From CAVUCH01 sp963763095 (GTDB taxonomy: Bacteria > Acidobacteriota > Vicinamibacteria > Vicinamibacterales > JAENWD01), in assembly GCA_963763095.1 (NCBI GenBank), contig CAVXNR010000016.1, forward strand, positions 248,001 through 312,000: 64,000 nt of DNA, in the 5' to 3' direction. The position numbers and the translations under genes were made by a program. Shown here one piece after another: positions 16,446 to 25,591 of this stretch; the stretch's first letter is position 1; the number at the start of each line of letters is the position of its first letter. Under the pieces are notes generated by a model, which worked only from the letters and a program-made list of their open reading frames with translations, was not told where the DNA came from and did no database searches.

Positions 16446-17213
16446 TCACCCCATCTGCAGCCGTTCGTGCAGCCAGGGAACGACGGCGTCGACGACCTGC
16501 GGCAATCGCGCCCGTGAAGCGGTGGTCGACGCCCGGGAAGCGTGACGAGCTCGGGCCGCCCGCCGGCCGCCGCGCGTGCGTCGAGCGCATCCTGATACGG
16601 CACGAGCTCGTCGGCGTCCCCGTGCACCAGCAGCCACGGCACGTGGATGCGCGGCGGCCTGTTCCGTCACCGAACCAATCCGCGCCGCGTCGTCGGCGAG
16701 AGCCGGCGACCACGGGCACTCCGGCTTGCCCAGCATCGGGGCGCCCGGCGGCAGGTGCGCGAAGTGCCGCTGGAAGAACGCGTCGCACGTGAACCATGCC
16801 GGCAAGCGAGACGAGGCAGGCGATGCGGGGATCCGAGGCGGCCCGCAGCACGCCGACGGCGCCGCCCATGCTGTGCCCGGCATAGCCGATCGACTCGACA
16901 CCCCACCGTTCGAGCGCATCGAGCACGCTGCCGAGGTCCTCCACTTCTTTCGATGGGACGGCCTCCTCGAAGCGCCCCTCCGACGCGCCGTTCCCGGCAA
17001 ACGACACGCGCAGCGACGCGAGGCCGGCGCCCGACAACGCACCGGCGAGGGTGACGAGCCACGGCCGGTCCTTGTGGGCCGTCACGCCGTGCGCGAGCAC
17101 GACGATGACGCGCGGTGGGTCGGTGCGGGAGTGTGCTGTCCGCGCGGCGGCTCGTAGGCGACGTCCAGCCGCTCGCCGTGGGCGTTGCGGAACTGCGGGA
17201 GCGGCGCGTTCAC
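16446..17213 (-). CDS. Alpha/beta hydrolase (several frame breaks)
   Basis: Piecing frames together gives a protein of about 255 residues starting NAPLPQFRNAHGERLDVAY (GTG start). It continues VLAHGVTAHKDRPWLV, then the nucleophile elbow GYAGHSMGGAVGVL, LLVHGDADELVPYQDAL with the acid, and VDHRFTG with the catalytic His. It resembles cytoplasmic serine esterases of the BD-FAE/YpfH kind. At least four frame changes are needed (about 17115, 16790, 16660 and 16530), the worst spot in the window, so the exact sequence is unreliable. The GTG overlaps the Tm-1-like stop (GTGA), placing this gene last in a three-gene operon. Confidence 0.65.
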
Positions 17214-18443
17214 CGGCGTTCGATGAGGGCGATGAGCCGATCGACAGCCTCCGCCACGAAGGCCGGATCCTCGGCGTGCGCCGCCCGCTCGACGACCTCG
17301 ATGCCGCGCGGCACGTGCGCCTTCAGCTCGGCGAAGAAGATCGCGTCGCCGTCCGGGATCGTTGAGCGGGCCGCCGGGCATCGCGTAGCGGCCCGTGCCG
17401 AGCAGCGGCAGCATCAACACCGCGTTGCCGCGCGTGGTCTGGAGGCGCCTGCCCGCCTCACGCGCGACCTGGCGCAGCTCGCGCGGGTTCAGCCGCGGGG
17501 CGAGCACGACTTCGTTGTGCCACACGTGCTTGTGCGTCTTCCACCGTGGCGGCAGCACGTGCGGCGTCGAGACGAGGATGCCGAGGTGCTCGGCGCCGCC
17601 GGGCACCAGCACCTGCGGCAGGCCCAGCGTGCCGGCCACCGTCAGCCGCTCGGCGCCGCCCGCGCGCAGGCCGTGGAAGATCTCGTCGCTGATCTCGCCC
17701 ATCGCGTAGTCGAAGACGGCGCCGATGATGCCCTGGCGCATCATGAGCTCCATCGCGCGGCCGCCGGTGCCGACCGCGTGGAACACGATGGCCTCGTAGC
17801 CGCGCGCGGCCAGCAGCTGCTGCGCGTGCAGCGTGCCCTGCGTGAGCACGCCCAGGTTCGAGATGCCGACCAGCGGCTTGTCGCCCTTCCGCCGCTTCCT
17901 CGCGAGCTCGACCTTCACCTGCGCCATGCCGTGCGCCGCACCCGCCGCGTTGGCGAGCACCTTGCGCATGAAGGCGTTCAGGCCGAGGATGTCGCCCACC
18001 GAGAACATCATCGTGATGTCCGAGATGCCGACATACGGCGAGGTGTCGCCGGAGGCGACGGTCGAGACCATCACTTTCGGCAAACCGTAGGGCAGCGCAC
18101 GCATCACCATCGTGCCGGTCGCGGTGCCCTGCAGCCCGCCGAGGCCAATCACGCCGTGGAGCCGGCCGGCGGCCAGGCGCTGCAGCAGGAGCTTCGTGGC
18201 CCCGGCGGCCATCACCGGCTGAGAGGCCTCGCGCGTGGGCTCACGCCGGAGCGCGGCGAGCGTGGTGCCGCCGGCTCGTGCGACCTCCGCGCGCGTGACG
18301 TCGGCGCGTGCGGCCGGCGTGCCGAGCACGCCCATGTCCACCACCAGCGCCCGGCTGCCGAGCGCCTTCAGCTGCTGGCGCAGGAACTCGGCTTCCTGGC
18401 CCTTGGTGTCGAGCGTCGCGAGGACGGCGATGACCTTGGCCAT
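17210..18443 (-). CDS. Tm-1-like ATP-binding domain protein (UPF0261)
   Basis: The sequence opens MAKVIAVLATLDTKGQEAEF and contains VIGLGGLQGTATGTMVM, KVMVSTVASGDTSPYVGISD, ISNLGVLTQGTLHAQQLLAA and EVVLAPRLNPRELRQVA, diagnostic of the UPF0261/Tm-1-like family. The plant member Tm-1 binds ATP and inhibits tobamovirus replication; the bacterial role is not settled. The last 50 codons are reached only by skipping one base near 17362 (LNDP then DGDAIFFAELKAHVPRG). The upstream neighbour, three bases away, is the PEP-hydrolase-like protein. The two families are often adjacent or fused, so they probably act together. Confidence 0.88.
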
Positions 18444-18446
18444 GCG

Positions 18447-19307
18447 CTATCGGTTCGAGAAGCGCAGGGCCGCGAACTTCCGCGCCTCCGCCGACACGGC
18501 GCGCTCGATCGGCAGGCGCTCGGTGGACGATCCGGTCCAGAAGCCGTCGCAGGTGGTGTGATCCAGCATGAACTGGGCGTCCTCGGGCGTCTCCATCGCC
18601 GCGCCATGCGCGACCACGATGAGGTCCTTCTTGAGCGCGCACAGCTTCTGGTTCACGGCCTCCGTGCGCTCGGCGGTCTGCTCGATGGTCTCGCCCGAGT
18701 CGTAGCCCTTCAGGCCGCCCTTGGTCGTGCCGGCGTGGAAGCAGAAGATGTCGGGCTGTGCCTCGCCGACCAGACGAAGGCTGTCTTCCTCGTCGAAGGC
18801 CAGGCCGACCGACACCATGTCCAGCTCGCGGGCGAGCTTCAGCATGTCGATCTCGTGCTGCAGCGTGATGCCGGCGCTCGTCAGCACGCGGAACAGGTTG
18901 CTGTCCTTGTCGACGTACGAGATCGACGGCCCGATGTTGGATGCCGAGGGCACGCCCATCGCTTTCAGCCGCTCGAGCACGCTGCGCATGTCCTTGAGCG
19001 GGTCGTTGGCGTTGAGGCACGCGCAGACGAAGGCGTCGCCCTTCATCGCCGGCAGGATGTCCTGCTCGGTGTAGGTCAGCGTCTGCGCGTTGGAATCGAG
19101 AATCGGCCAGAGCATCGACATCGTGCCCATGCCGTTGGCGCGCAGCCGCGCGCCGGAGAACGTGTTCACGCAGTCGACGCCCGCGCGCTCGAGCAGCTGC
19201 GCCACCAGGCCGCTGCCGGCGCTGGCGATGAACACCGGCAGGCGGCGTTCCACCTTGGCGCGGAGCTTCTGCATGATGGCGGTGCGGGAGGTTCTAGGCA
19301 CGATCAC
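18447..19307 (-). CDS. Phosphoenolpyruvate hydrolase-like TIM-barrel protein
   Basis: This is a 286-residue protein with the family blocks LPVFIASAGSGLVAQLLERA, DCVNTFSGARLRANGMG, VCACLNANDPLKDM, SNIGPSISYVDKD, DIFCFHAGTTKGG and VVAHGAAMETPEDA. This is the TIM-barrel family annotated as phosphoenolpyruvate hydrolase-like, once called a signal-transduction protein. I chose the GTG at 19307 because AGGAG lies about nine bases upstream; an internal ATG at 19274 is the alternative. It heads the operon with the Tm-1-like protein and the hydrolase. The reaction of bacterial members remains poorly defined. Confidence 0.88.
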   Translation of the reverse strand: MIVPRTSRTAIMQKLRAKVERRLPVFIASAGSGLVAQLLERAGVDCVNTFSGARLRANGMGTMSMLWPILDSNAQTLTYTEQDILPAMKGDAFVCACLNANDPLKDMRSVLERLKAMGVPSASNIGPSISYVDKDSNLFRVLTSAGITLQHEIDMLKLARELDMVSVGLAFDEEDSLRLVGEAQPDIFCFHAGTTKGGLKGYDSGETIEQTAERTEAVNQKLCALKKDLIVVAHGAAMETPEDAQFMLDHTTCDGFWTGSSTERLPIERAVSAEARKFAALRFSNR

Positions 19308-19342
19308 GGGACGGGCTCCTGGACGGGTTACGCAGCGAGTCA

Positions 19343-19367
19343 GGCAGGGCTGAAGCCCTGCCCCACA
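19343..19367. repeat. TGAA-loop hairpin repeat with CCACA tag
   Basis: GGCAGGGC-TGAA-GCCCTGCC has an eight-base-pair perfect stem and is followed by CCACA. It lies in the gap between the cytochrome-like gene and the PEP-hydrolase-like gene, which read in the same direction. Its stem differs from the GGGAC/GTCCC copies but keeps the loop. Confidence 0.7.
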
Positions 19368-19401
19368 TGTAAGTCTTCGCTGCGCGGCTCCGTGGCCGGG
19401 A

Positions 19402-19833
19402 CTAGAAGCACACGAGGTGCTCGCGGCGCTTCTCGATCTTCTTGAAGTCGATGCCGGGCACCGCCTTGAGGTCATCGAGGGTGGTGCACGGGCGTTTCGC
19501 TCGGTAGGCGATCCATGCCGCCGATTCTCTCCGCAGCAACCCGGCGATGCTTTCGAGCTCCACCGATGTGGCCCGGTTCAGATTCAGCGGCACCGCGGCT
19601 TCGCCCTTGAAGTGGGTGGAGAGGTACTCGAGCACGGCGTCGAGCTCCGCGTCGGTGCCCTTCGCGCCGAGACCGACCATCTTGGCGATGACGTCCTCCC
19701 ACCCCTCGCGCGTCAGGCGCACCGACGCGCCGCGCTCCGGCGGGTGGCACGTGCCGCACAGCCTGATCGTCTCTGCCTGTCCCGGGCCGGCGGGCAGCTG
19801 CGCACTCGGCGGGTACGGCGGCGCCAGCAACAT
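19402..19833 (-). CDS. c-type cytochrome motif fused to a ComEA-like helix-hairpin-helix domain
   Basis: After a short hydrophobic start (MLLAPPYPPSAQLPAG), the protein has a single haem-attachment motif LCGTCH near residue 27. A helical cytochrome-like stretch follows. Then comes a ComEA-type HhH module: LNLNRATSVELESIAGLL and TTLDDLKAVPGIDFKKIEK. The haem Cys-Cys-His are intact; a distal Met ligand may be the one in AKMVGLG. The signal peptide seems short; about 30 extra residues lie upstream in another frame, suggesting a frame error near 19835. It follows two PQQ-like propellers on the same strand and may pass electrons from them in the periplasm (inference). Confidence 0.7.
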   Translation of the reverse strand: MLLAPPYPPSAQLPAGPGQAETIRLCGTCHPPERGASVRLTREGWEDVIAKMVGLGAKGTDAELDAVLEYLSTHFKGEAAVPLNLNRATSVELESIAGLLRRESAAWIAYRAKRPCTTLDDLKAVPGIDFKKIEKRREHLVCF

Positions 19834-19902
19834 GACGAGCGACGCTCGCCAGCGCGAACCGCACGGGGGACGGCCGCGCGCATGAGAAGGACGTCCACAT
19901 CA

Positions 19903-21561
19903 TCAGTGCTCCATCGGGATGCCGAACGCGTAGAGGGTGTTGTCGAACGTCACCACGTACACCTGCCCGCCGCCGGCGGAGAGACCTGCGCGCGCGAACG
20001 AGGTGATAGCCGTGCCACTCGTCCAGAGCTCCTTGCCGGTGGCGGCATCGAGCGCGTACAGCACCGCCGGCGTCGAACGTTCGGCCCGCTCCTTTGCACC
20101 CATCGCGGCGCCGCCGCCCTGGAACTCCCCGCTCGAGGCCGCGAACACGATGCCGTTCACGATGATCGGTGCGAGCGGCGAGACCAGCGGTCGCGATTCC
20201 CACACGCGCTCGGCCGTGAGCGTGTCTCCCTCGCCGGATGCCTTGAACGCCACGACCGTTGCGCCTGTCGTCGCGAGAATCCAGCGTGTCGTATCGTCCT
20301 CCCAGGTGGCCAGGCCAGGAGATGAACCTGGAGTCCCCGCCGCCGGCGTGACGTGGAGCGGCGTCCGGTGGTCGCTCCCACCAAGCGACCGCGCGTCGAG
20401 GAGGAACAGGCGGCCATCGGTGGAGGTGATCGCGAGCACGTCGCGACCGCCCTGCGTGAAGACGACCGGCGGGGCGTTGAACGTGCCATCCTGGGGCGCG
20501 AACCAGTCCTTGACGGTCAAGGTGTCGCGACTGAGCGCCACCACGGCGTTCGGCGGCACGTCCAGCTCCGCCCCGCCCGGGTGCGGCCGGCGGCGCCGGC
20601 GCCAGCGCCACGATAGAGCGTCCCGTCGGTTCCGAGCGTCGGGCCGGTTGTGCCGACGATATTGGCGCCAGCGGTGTTCCAGCGCGTCACCTTCTTGTCC
20701 GTGGACGTCGTGTCGATCGCCCACACGGCATTCGGGGCGGCGCCGCAGCCGTTCGTCGTTGTCGTGTAGACGAACCCGTCCACGAACACGAGCGAAGAGG
20801 GGAAGGTGCTCGGCGGCAGGAAGGCGGCCGGGGTCTCGGTCATGGTGCCGTCGCTCACGCGCAGCGTGCGCAGCAGCCCGTCACTGCCCATGGCGTAGAG
20901 AGGATCCACGCCGCCGAACGGGATCGGTTCGACGGCTTTGGCCCCTGCCGGTGGGGGAGGGGGCGGGGGGTCGGACGGAGGTTCCTGTAGTTCGGCCAGC
21001 CGCTTCAGCACGGCTGCCCCTCGCCCCGGTTCGCCGACTGCGCTGGACGCCGCGGCCGCCCCGCCGGCCCGCACTGCGGCCGAACGCAGATTGTGTCAGC
21101 GGGGTCCGCCGGGCCGGCGTGGCGAGCAGCCCGCCGGGGCAGTCCCACGTGCTCGCGGGCACGCTGCCGGTGGCCGCCGCGTAGGTCAGGTGCGTGGTCC
21201 AGTAGGGTTTTGCCAGGTCCGTGTCGATTGAGAAGATCCGATCCGCGCTTCCGCCAACGAACGCGAGCGTCTTGAAGCCGCGGTATCCGATCAGCAGATC
21301 CTGCAGCACGGGCTGGGTCAGCGAGTGCAGCTGCCGCGCCTCGTTGTCGAACGTCGCCTTCCAGAGAAACCGGAACTCACCTTCCTCAATCGCAGCCTTC
21401 GTGAGCCGGATGTCGCTCCTGACCCAGCGCGTGCGCTGCGCGTCGAACCCGCTCGTCGTCCACTCGCGCCCCTGCGCGTGCACGAGCACGGACGCCAGGC
21501 CGCAGGCTGCCACGCTCAGCGCGGCACCCGTCCTGGCGGTGCGCATGAGATTCCGCATCAT
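19903..21561 (-). CDS. PQQ-like beta-propeller protein, second paralogue (two frame breaks)
   Basis: It begins MMRNLMRTARTGAALSVAAC, a signal peptide ending near VHAQG. Propeller blades follow: NEARQLHSLTQPVLQDLLIG, STWDCPGGLLATP, TTTTNGCGAAPNAVWAID, GRLFLLDARSLGG, and a closing GGGQVYVVTFDNTLYAFG, each with paralogous counterparts in the upstream gene. The frame breaks near 21075 and near 20587. A proline run (seven Pro) follows the first break. Its ATG overlaps the preceding TGA as ATGA, so the two propellers are coupled. No Cys-Cys disulfide or Asp base typical of true alcohol dehydrogenases is evident, so catalytic activity is uncertain. Confidence 0.75.
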
Positions 21562-23183
21562 CGCGTCCCCGCCGGCGTGTCGACGCCAAACGCATACAGC
21601 ATCCCGTCGAACGTCCCGATGTAGACGCGGCCATTGGCGACCGAGAGGCTGGTGAAATGGTTGAAGGATGCAATCTGGGTCCCGCTGGACCACAGCTCCT
21701 GCCCCGTGCGCGCGTCGAAGGCGTGAAGCTCCGCATGGGTGGATCGTGCGATCCGGTTCTCGGCCTTGTTGTACGCCAGACCGATGTCGACCGACGCCTG
21801 CGCCGCGTCCTCGCCGTTGCCGAACCCGAACACGACGCCGTTGGCGATCACGACGGCATCCGCCTGGTTGATGTTGCGCGAGATCCACGCTGGCGTGAGC
21901 TGCAGGCCGCCGTTCTTCTCTTCGACCCTGAATGCCGCAACCGCACCCTTGACGACCTGCCCGTACTCCAGCGGCGCGGAGAACTGCGGGTGCTTCGGGC
22001 CCCAGAACGGCATCAGCACCCAGCGCGTGCCGTCACTCTCTTCCCATGTGGCGAGCGCACTCCAGGGGCCGGCCGCCGCGAACTGGACCTCCTCGTTGCA
22101 CACGAGCGGCGTCGTGAAGACCGGGGTGCGGTGATCCTCGCCGCCCATCGCGCTCGTGTCGATCAGCCAGATCCGGCACTCCTTGCTCGATTCGGCGATG
22201 TACTCGCGACCCTTGTACTCGAAAATGGGACCGGTGACGTTCATGTCGAGGTCACGCTTGCGCAGCCACACCGCATTGGTGGGCGTGAACCAGTCGGTCA
22301 TCTCGAGCGCCTTGGTCACCGGGTTCTGCTTGACCGCGATGATCGTCTGCCCGAAGACCTGCTGCTCAGGGTAGTAGTCGCCGTCGCCGCTGCCCGCATA
22401 GACGCTGCCGTCCCGGCCGATGGACGGCCCGAGGCGCGGCCACATGCCGCCGCTCGCGGGCGCGAAGCTGCCCACCTTCTTCGTCTTCAGGTCGAACGCA
22501 TAGAACTCGTTCGGATTGCCGCCACACCCTTGGGCCGTCGTCGTGTAGATGACGCCCTTATAGAGGTTCAAGCCGTAAGGCTTCCCATTCGGCGGCAGGA
22601 ACAGTTCCGGGGGCGCGGCGTCCTTGCCGGTGGCGACGTCGAGCTGTCGCAGCCGGCCATCCCACGACACCACGTACGCGATCCACGTGCCGGGCGCCCT
22701 GCCGGGTCCGATGACCGGCGTGGCGGTCAGCCCGCCGGGACAGAGGACGTAGGCCTCGCGGCGGCTTGTCCCGGTCGGCTCCTCGAAGTTCTTGTCGAAG
22801 TGCCGCTTCCAGAGCTGCGCGCCGGTATCGAGGTCGATGCCGTAGACGTTGTCGGAGACGCCGGCCACGATGCCAATCTGCTTCGGGCCGCTGGGCGTCT
22901 TCACCTCGCCGACGATGAGCGGCGGGAAGAGCGAGTGCAGCTGGCGCGGCTCGTTATCCAGCTGGAGCTTCCAGACGAGACGCATCGCCTGCACGCTGGC
23001 CGGACTGATCAGCGTCTCGTTCCGCTGCCAGGACGTGCGCTGCGGGTCGCCGCCATCGGTCAGCCAGTTGGCCCTCGCGGGCTGCTCGCGCGTTCGCTGC
23101 GCGTGGGGTGTCGCCGTGCAGAGGCAGGCGACAGCGGCTGCCAGGGCCAATGTTCCCGCGGTGCGGGCGCGTTCAGTGCTCAT
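21558..23183 (-). CDS. PQQ-like beta-propeller protein, first paralogue
   Basis: This is a 541-residue exported protein: signal peptide to TPHAQ, then NWLTDGGDPQRTSWQRNETL, which resembles the N-terminal strand of quinoprotein dehydrogenases. Tryptophan-docking style blades follow (IDLDTGAQLWKRHF, VSWDGRLRQLDVATGKD, AFDARTGQELWSSGTQIASF, YIGTFDGMLYAFG). It lacks the cytochrome domain of quinohaemoproteins; the separate haem protein encoded downstream could supply this. Frame intact. It heads a three-gene unit (propeller, propeller, cytochrome). Substrate unknown, and it may be a PQQ-fold scaffold rather than an enzyme. Confidence 0.85.
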   Translation of the reverse strand: MSTERARTAGTLALAAAVACLCTATPHAQRTREQPARANWLTDGGDPQRTSWQRNETLISPASVQAMRLVWKLQLDNEPRQLHSLFPPLIVGEVKTPSGPKQIGIVAGVSDNVYGIDLDTGAQLWKRHFDKNFEEPTGTSRREAYVLCPGGLTATPVIGPGRAPGTWIAYVVSWDGRLRQLDVATGKDAAPPELFLPPNGKPYGLNLYKGVIYTTTAQGCGGNPNEFYAFDLKTKKVGSFAPASGGMWPRLGPSIGRDGSVYAGSGDGDYYPEQQVFGQTIIAVKQNPVTKALEMTDWFTPTNAVWLRKRDLDMNVTGPIFEYKGREYIAESSKECRIWLIDTSAMGGEDHRTPVFTTPLVCNEEVQFAAAGPWSALATWEESDGTRWVLMPFWGPKHPQFSAPLEYGQVVKGAVAAFRVEEKNGGLQLTPAWISRNINQADAVVIANGVVFGFGNGEDAAQASVDIGLAYNKAENRIARSTHAELHAFDARTGQELWSSGTQIASFNHFTSLSVANGRVYIGTFDGMLYAFGVDTPAGTR

Positions 23184-23236
23184 GGTCGGGGCATGTGTGG
23201 GAGCGCGTCATTGTAAACCGTGAGGACTGGGTGTCC

Positions 23237-23308
23237 GCCGGAACTGAAAAACCGGCTCCACCCAGAACAGCCGACGCGGTCCGCCGGAACTGAGGTTCCG
23301 GCTCCACA
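23237..23308. repeat. Two TGAA-type hairpin repeats
   Basis: A degenerate copy (GCCGG ... CCGGC, 23237-23256) is followed by CTCCACC. A perfect one, GCCGGAAC-TGAG-GTTCCGGC (23283-23302), is followed by TCCACA. They fill the 147-base gap between the Gfo/Idh gene and the first propeller gene. The stem here is GGAAC/GTTCC, while neighbouring copies use GGGAC/GTCCC or AGGGC/GCCCT. Confidence 0.7.
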
Positions 23309-23330
23309 TCGGCAACTGCGCTCCTGACAT

Positions 23331-24500
23331 TCAGCTGCCTACCTCGATCCACCGCTGCGCCGTGTGGCTCTTCGCGATGGCCTCGCAGAGCACGACTTCC
23401 TTGTGGCCGTCTTCGAACGTCGCATAGAACGGTGCTTCGGATCGCTTTCCGTTCAGCACGTCGGTGTACACGGCGCGATAGAGCTGCTTGAACGTGTCGG
23501 GAAAGCCCTCGTTGTGGCCGCCCGGGTAGCTCGCAAACCGGGCGGCATCGGCGTCGAGCAGCGACGGATCGCGCAGCAGCTCGCGGTTCGGTTCACCACG
23601 CTCGCCGATCCAGAGGCTGTTCGGCGTTTCGCTGTTGAAGTACAGGGACTTCCTGGAGCCCGCCAGCTCGTAGCGCAGGCAATTCTTCCGGCCGGCCGTG
23701 ACCTGTGACACCGTCAGCACGCCGCGCGCGCCGCCCTTGTAGCGCAGCAGGATGGCGCCGAAGTCCTCCGTGTCGATCGGCACCGGCTCACGCTCCACGG
23801 GCTGACCGCTCTCCTTGCCTTTGAAGGTCTCGATCGAGCCGGCGGGCGGCTTGAGCCTGGTGGCGTGCACGGTCTTCAGGTCGGCCATCACCGCTTCCAC
23901 GTCGAGCCCGCTCACGAACGCCACGAGATCGAGCCAATGCGTGCCGATGTCGCCGACTGCCCGCAGTTCACCGCCCTCGCTCTTCAGCACGCGCCAGTTG
24001 AAGTCGGTGGGGTAGAGCAGCCAGTCCTGAACGTAGCTGCCGTGCACGTGCAGCACATCGCCGATTGCCCCGCTGCGCACGAGCGAACGTGCGTGGATCG
24101 AGAGCGGATAGAACCGCAGGTTGTAGTTGACGGCCGCGATCTGGTCGGGGCGGGCCTGTGCGGCTGCCACGAGCGCCCGCGTCTGGGTCGACGTCAGCGC
24201 GAGCGGTTTTTCGCAGATGACATGCTTGCCCGCGGCGAGCGCGGCCATGGCGTGGTCGTGGTGCAGGCGGTTCGGCGACGCCAGGTGCACGGTGTGGACG
24301 TCGCGGTCGCCGAGCAGATCCTCCACGCTCGCGTACGCGCGCTCCAACCCCAGCGCGCCGGCCGCGCGCTCCGCTTCGTCTTTCGAGATCCCGGCGATGC
24401 CCTTCACGCGCACGCCGAGCCGCCGCAGCCCCTCGACGTGGACAGGTCCGATGAATCCCGCTCCGATGATGGCCGCGTTGATTTCGTGGAATCCAGCCAT
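23331..24500 (-). CDS. Gfo/Idh/MocA family oxidoreductase
   Basis: This is a 389-residue protein with an N-terminal Rossmann fold (AAIIGAGFIGPVHVEGLRRL), the family hallmark EKPLALT near residue 100, YNLRFYPLS, and GGELRAVGDIGTHWLDL carrying the conserved Asp-x-x-x-His. C-terminal dimer strands include NEGFPDTFKQLYRAVYTD. It has no signal peptide, unlike the other two family members in the window, so it works in the cytoplasm with NAD(P) on a sugar or inositol-type substrate. Start ATG at 24500, preceded by GGAGGCACTC. Two hairpin repeats separate it from the ferritin-like gene upstream. Confidence 0.9.
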   Translation of the reverse strand: MAGFHEINAAIIGAGFIGPVHVEGLRRLGVRVKGIAGISKDEAERAAGALGLERAYASVEDLLGDRDVHTVHLASPNRLHHDHAMAALAAGKHVICEKPLALTSTQTRALVAAAQARPDQIAAVNYNLRFYPLSIHARSLVRSGAIGDVLHVHGSYVQDWLLYPTDFNWRVLKSEGGELRAVGDIGTHWLDLVAFVSGLDVEAVMADLKTVHATRLKPPAGSIETFKGKESGQPVEREPVPIDTEDFGAILLRYKGGARGVLTVSQVTAGRKNCLRYELAGSRKSLYFNSETPNSLWIGERGEPNRELLRDPSLLDADAARFASYPGGHNEGFPDTFKQLYRAVYTDVLNGKRSEAPFYATFEDGHKEVVLCEAIAKSHTAQRWIEVGS

Positions 24501-24568
24501 GAGTGCCTCCGTGCGCCGCGCCCGGAACGCCTGATGCGGGGCGCGACGCCGGACAGCATAGCGCAGGC

Positions 24569-24632
24569 TGCAGGGCTGAAGCCCTGCCTCACAGCGGTTC
24601 AGCAGCTGCAGGGCTGAAGCCCTGCCCCACAG
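24569..24632. repeat. Tandem pair of TGAA-loop hairpins
   Basis: Two direct copies of GCAGGGC-TGAA-GCCCTGC (24570-24587 and 24608-24625), followed by CTCACAG and CCCACAG respectively. Each is preceded by GCTGCAG or a similar string, so a unit of about 38 bases seems to have been duplicated in tandem. Confidence 0.75.
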
Positions 24633-24637
24633 GGCGT

Positions 24638-25591
24638 TCATTCCGCGACGGGCTTCAGATCCGCGCGGCTGGCCTGGTAGCTGACGTCGAAGGTCTCGAC
24701 CTCAGGGTCAGGTGTCTCGCCTCGCGAGGCGCAGAAGGCGCGGTAGAGCGCCGGCCACCAGTTCTCGTGGGCCGTGAGGCCGTCGCGGCGCCACTGCTCC
24801 CAGTCCACGAGCACCTTCGACCAGCAGCGATCCCCGTAGCGGAGAGCCTCGACGTGCGACGGCATGTCGCTCACGTACCACTGCCGTCCGATACGCGCGT
24901 GCAGCACCTCGTCCGCCCAGTCGAAGTCCTGGAAGGTACGCGCCAGCGGCAGGCCCGTGTCGCCGGCCACCTCCCACTCGTAGCGCTTGCCGGTCTTCGC
25001 CATCAGGCCCTGCTCGATGAAGTAGAGCACCGCGTGCCGCTCGATGGGCGTGAGCTGCGTGTTCAACCCGAGCGACCACGTGAAGTTGATCCGCACGAGC
25101 GATGGCCAGTCGATGCCGAGTGCGGCGAACCCCACCTCTCCCATGAGCGCGTGACGCGCCTCGTCCCACAGCTGCCGCGACATGTCGTGGTAATAGGCCC
25201 ACGGCTTGCCGGGCGTCTCGGCGATGATGCTCGCCATCATCTCGGGGACGTCGATCTCCCGCAGGCGCTTGTAGAACAGCATCAGCAGCTTCGGCGGCGC
25301 AGGCTTCGAGGCGTCCCAGATGAACGCTTCGGCGTTCACCGCCATGTTGTAGGGATCCGGGAAGCGCCCGTCGCGGCGCGGTACCTTGTCGTAGACATAC
25401 GGCGCTGCCGAGTACCGGCGGGGCGGCGCCGCGGTGGCGCTCTCCGTGCAGCCATCGAGGCCGCCCGCGGCCGAGAGGCAGGCCTCGAGCGAGGCGATCC
25501 ACGCGTCACGCTCGCTGATCGCTGACCGCTGATCCCTGACCGCTGAGCCCTGACCGCTGACCGCTGAGGACCCGCCGTCATCCGTCGGCAT
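24638..25591 (-). CDS. Ferritin-like helical protein, main part
   Basis: This is a protein of about 317 residues from the ATG at 25591 (MPTDDGGSS). After a seven-residue repeat region it shows YVYDKVPRRDGRFPDPYNMA, then long helices with EMMASIIAE, YYHDMSRQLWDEARHALMGE and FDWADEVLHARIGRQWY. The spaced Glu, Glu-x-x-His and Asp-Glu-x-x-His patterns fit a ferritin-like diiron four-helix bundle (inference; I recognise no named family). The 14-base overlap with the upstream frame, which encodes another helical segment with an AEHVSALRARVGEMRE-type block, suggests that both may be halves of one protein split by a frame break. Confidence 0.6.
   Translation of the reverse strand: MPTDDGGSSAVSGQGSAVRDQRSAISERDAWIASLEACLSAAGGLDGCTESATAAPPRRYSAAPYVYDKVPRRDGRFPDPYNMAVNAEAFIWDASKPAPPKLLMLFYKRLREIDVPEMMASIIAETPGKPWAYYHDMSRQLWDEARHALMGEVGFAALGIDWPSLVRINFTWSLGLNTQLTPIERHAVLYFIEQGLMAKTGKRYEWEVAGDTGLPLARTFQDFDWADEVLHARIGRQWYVSDMPSHVEALRYGDRCWSKVLVDWEQWRRDGLTAHENWWPALYRAFCASRGETPDPEVETFDVSYQASRADLKPVAE
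25515..25570. repeat. Heptamer array inside the ferritin-like gene (eight units)
   Basis: Plus-strand units are CTGATCG, CTGACCG, CTGATCC, CTGACCG, CTGAGCC, CTGACCG, CTGACCG and CTGAGGA. On the minus strand the array is translated as a seven-residue repeat (SAVSGQG, SAVRDQR, SAISERD), because three heptamers make 21 bases. Losing or gaining one heptamer would shift the frame by one base. Confidence 0.8.

Noticed and set aside
17115..19445. Open frame of about 770 codons on the plus strand over the Tm-1-like/PEP-hydrolase operon
   Set aside because: Repetitive Arg/Ala/His text without any fold; antisense of two recognised families.
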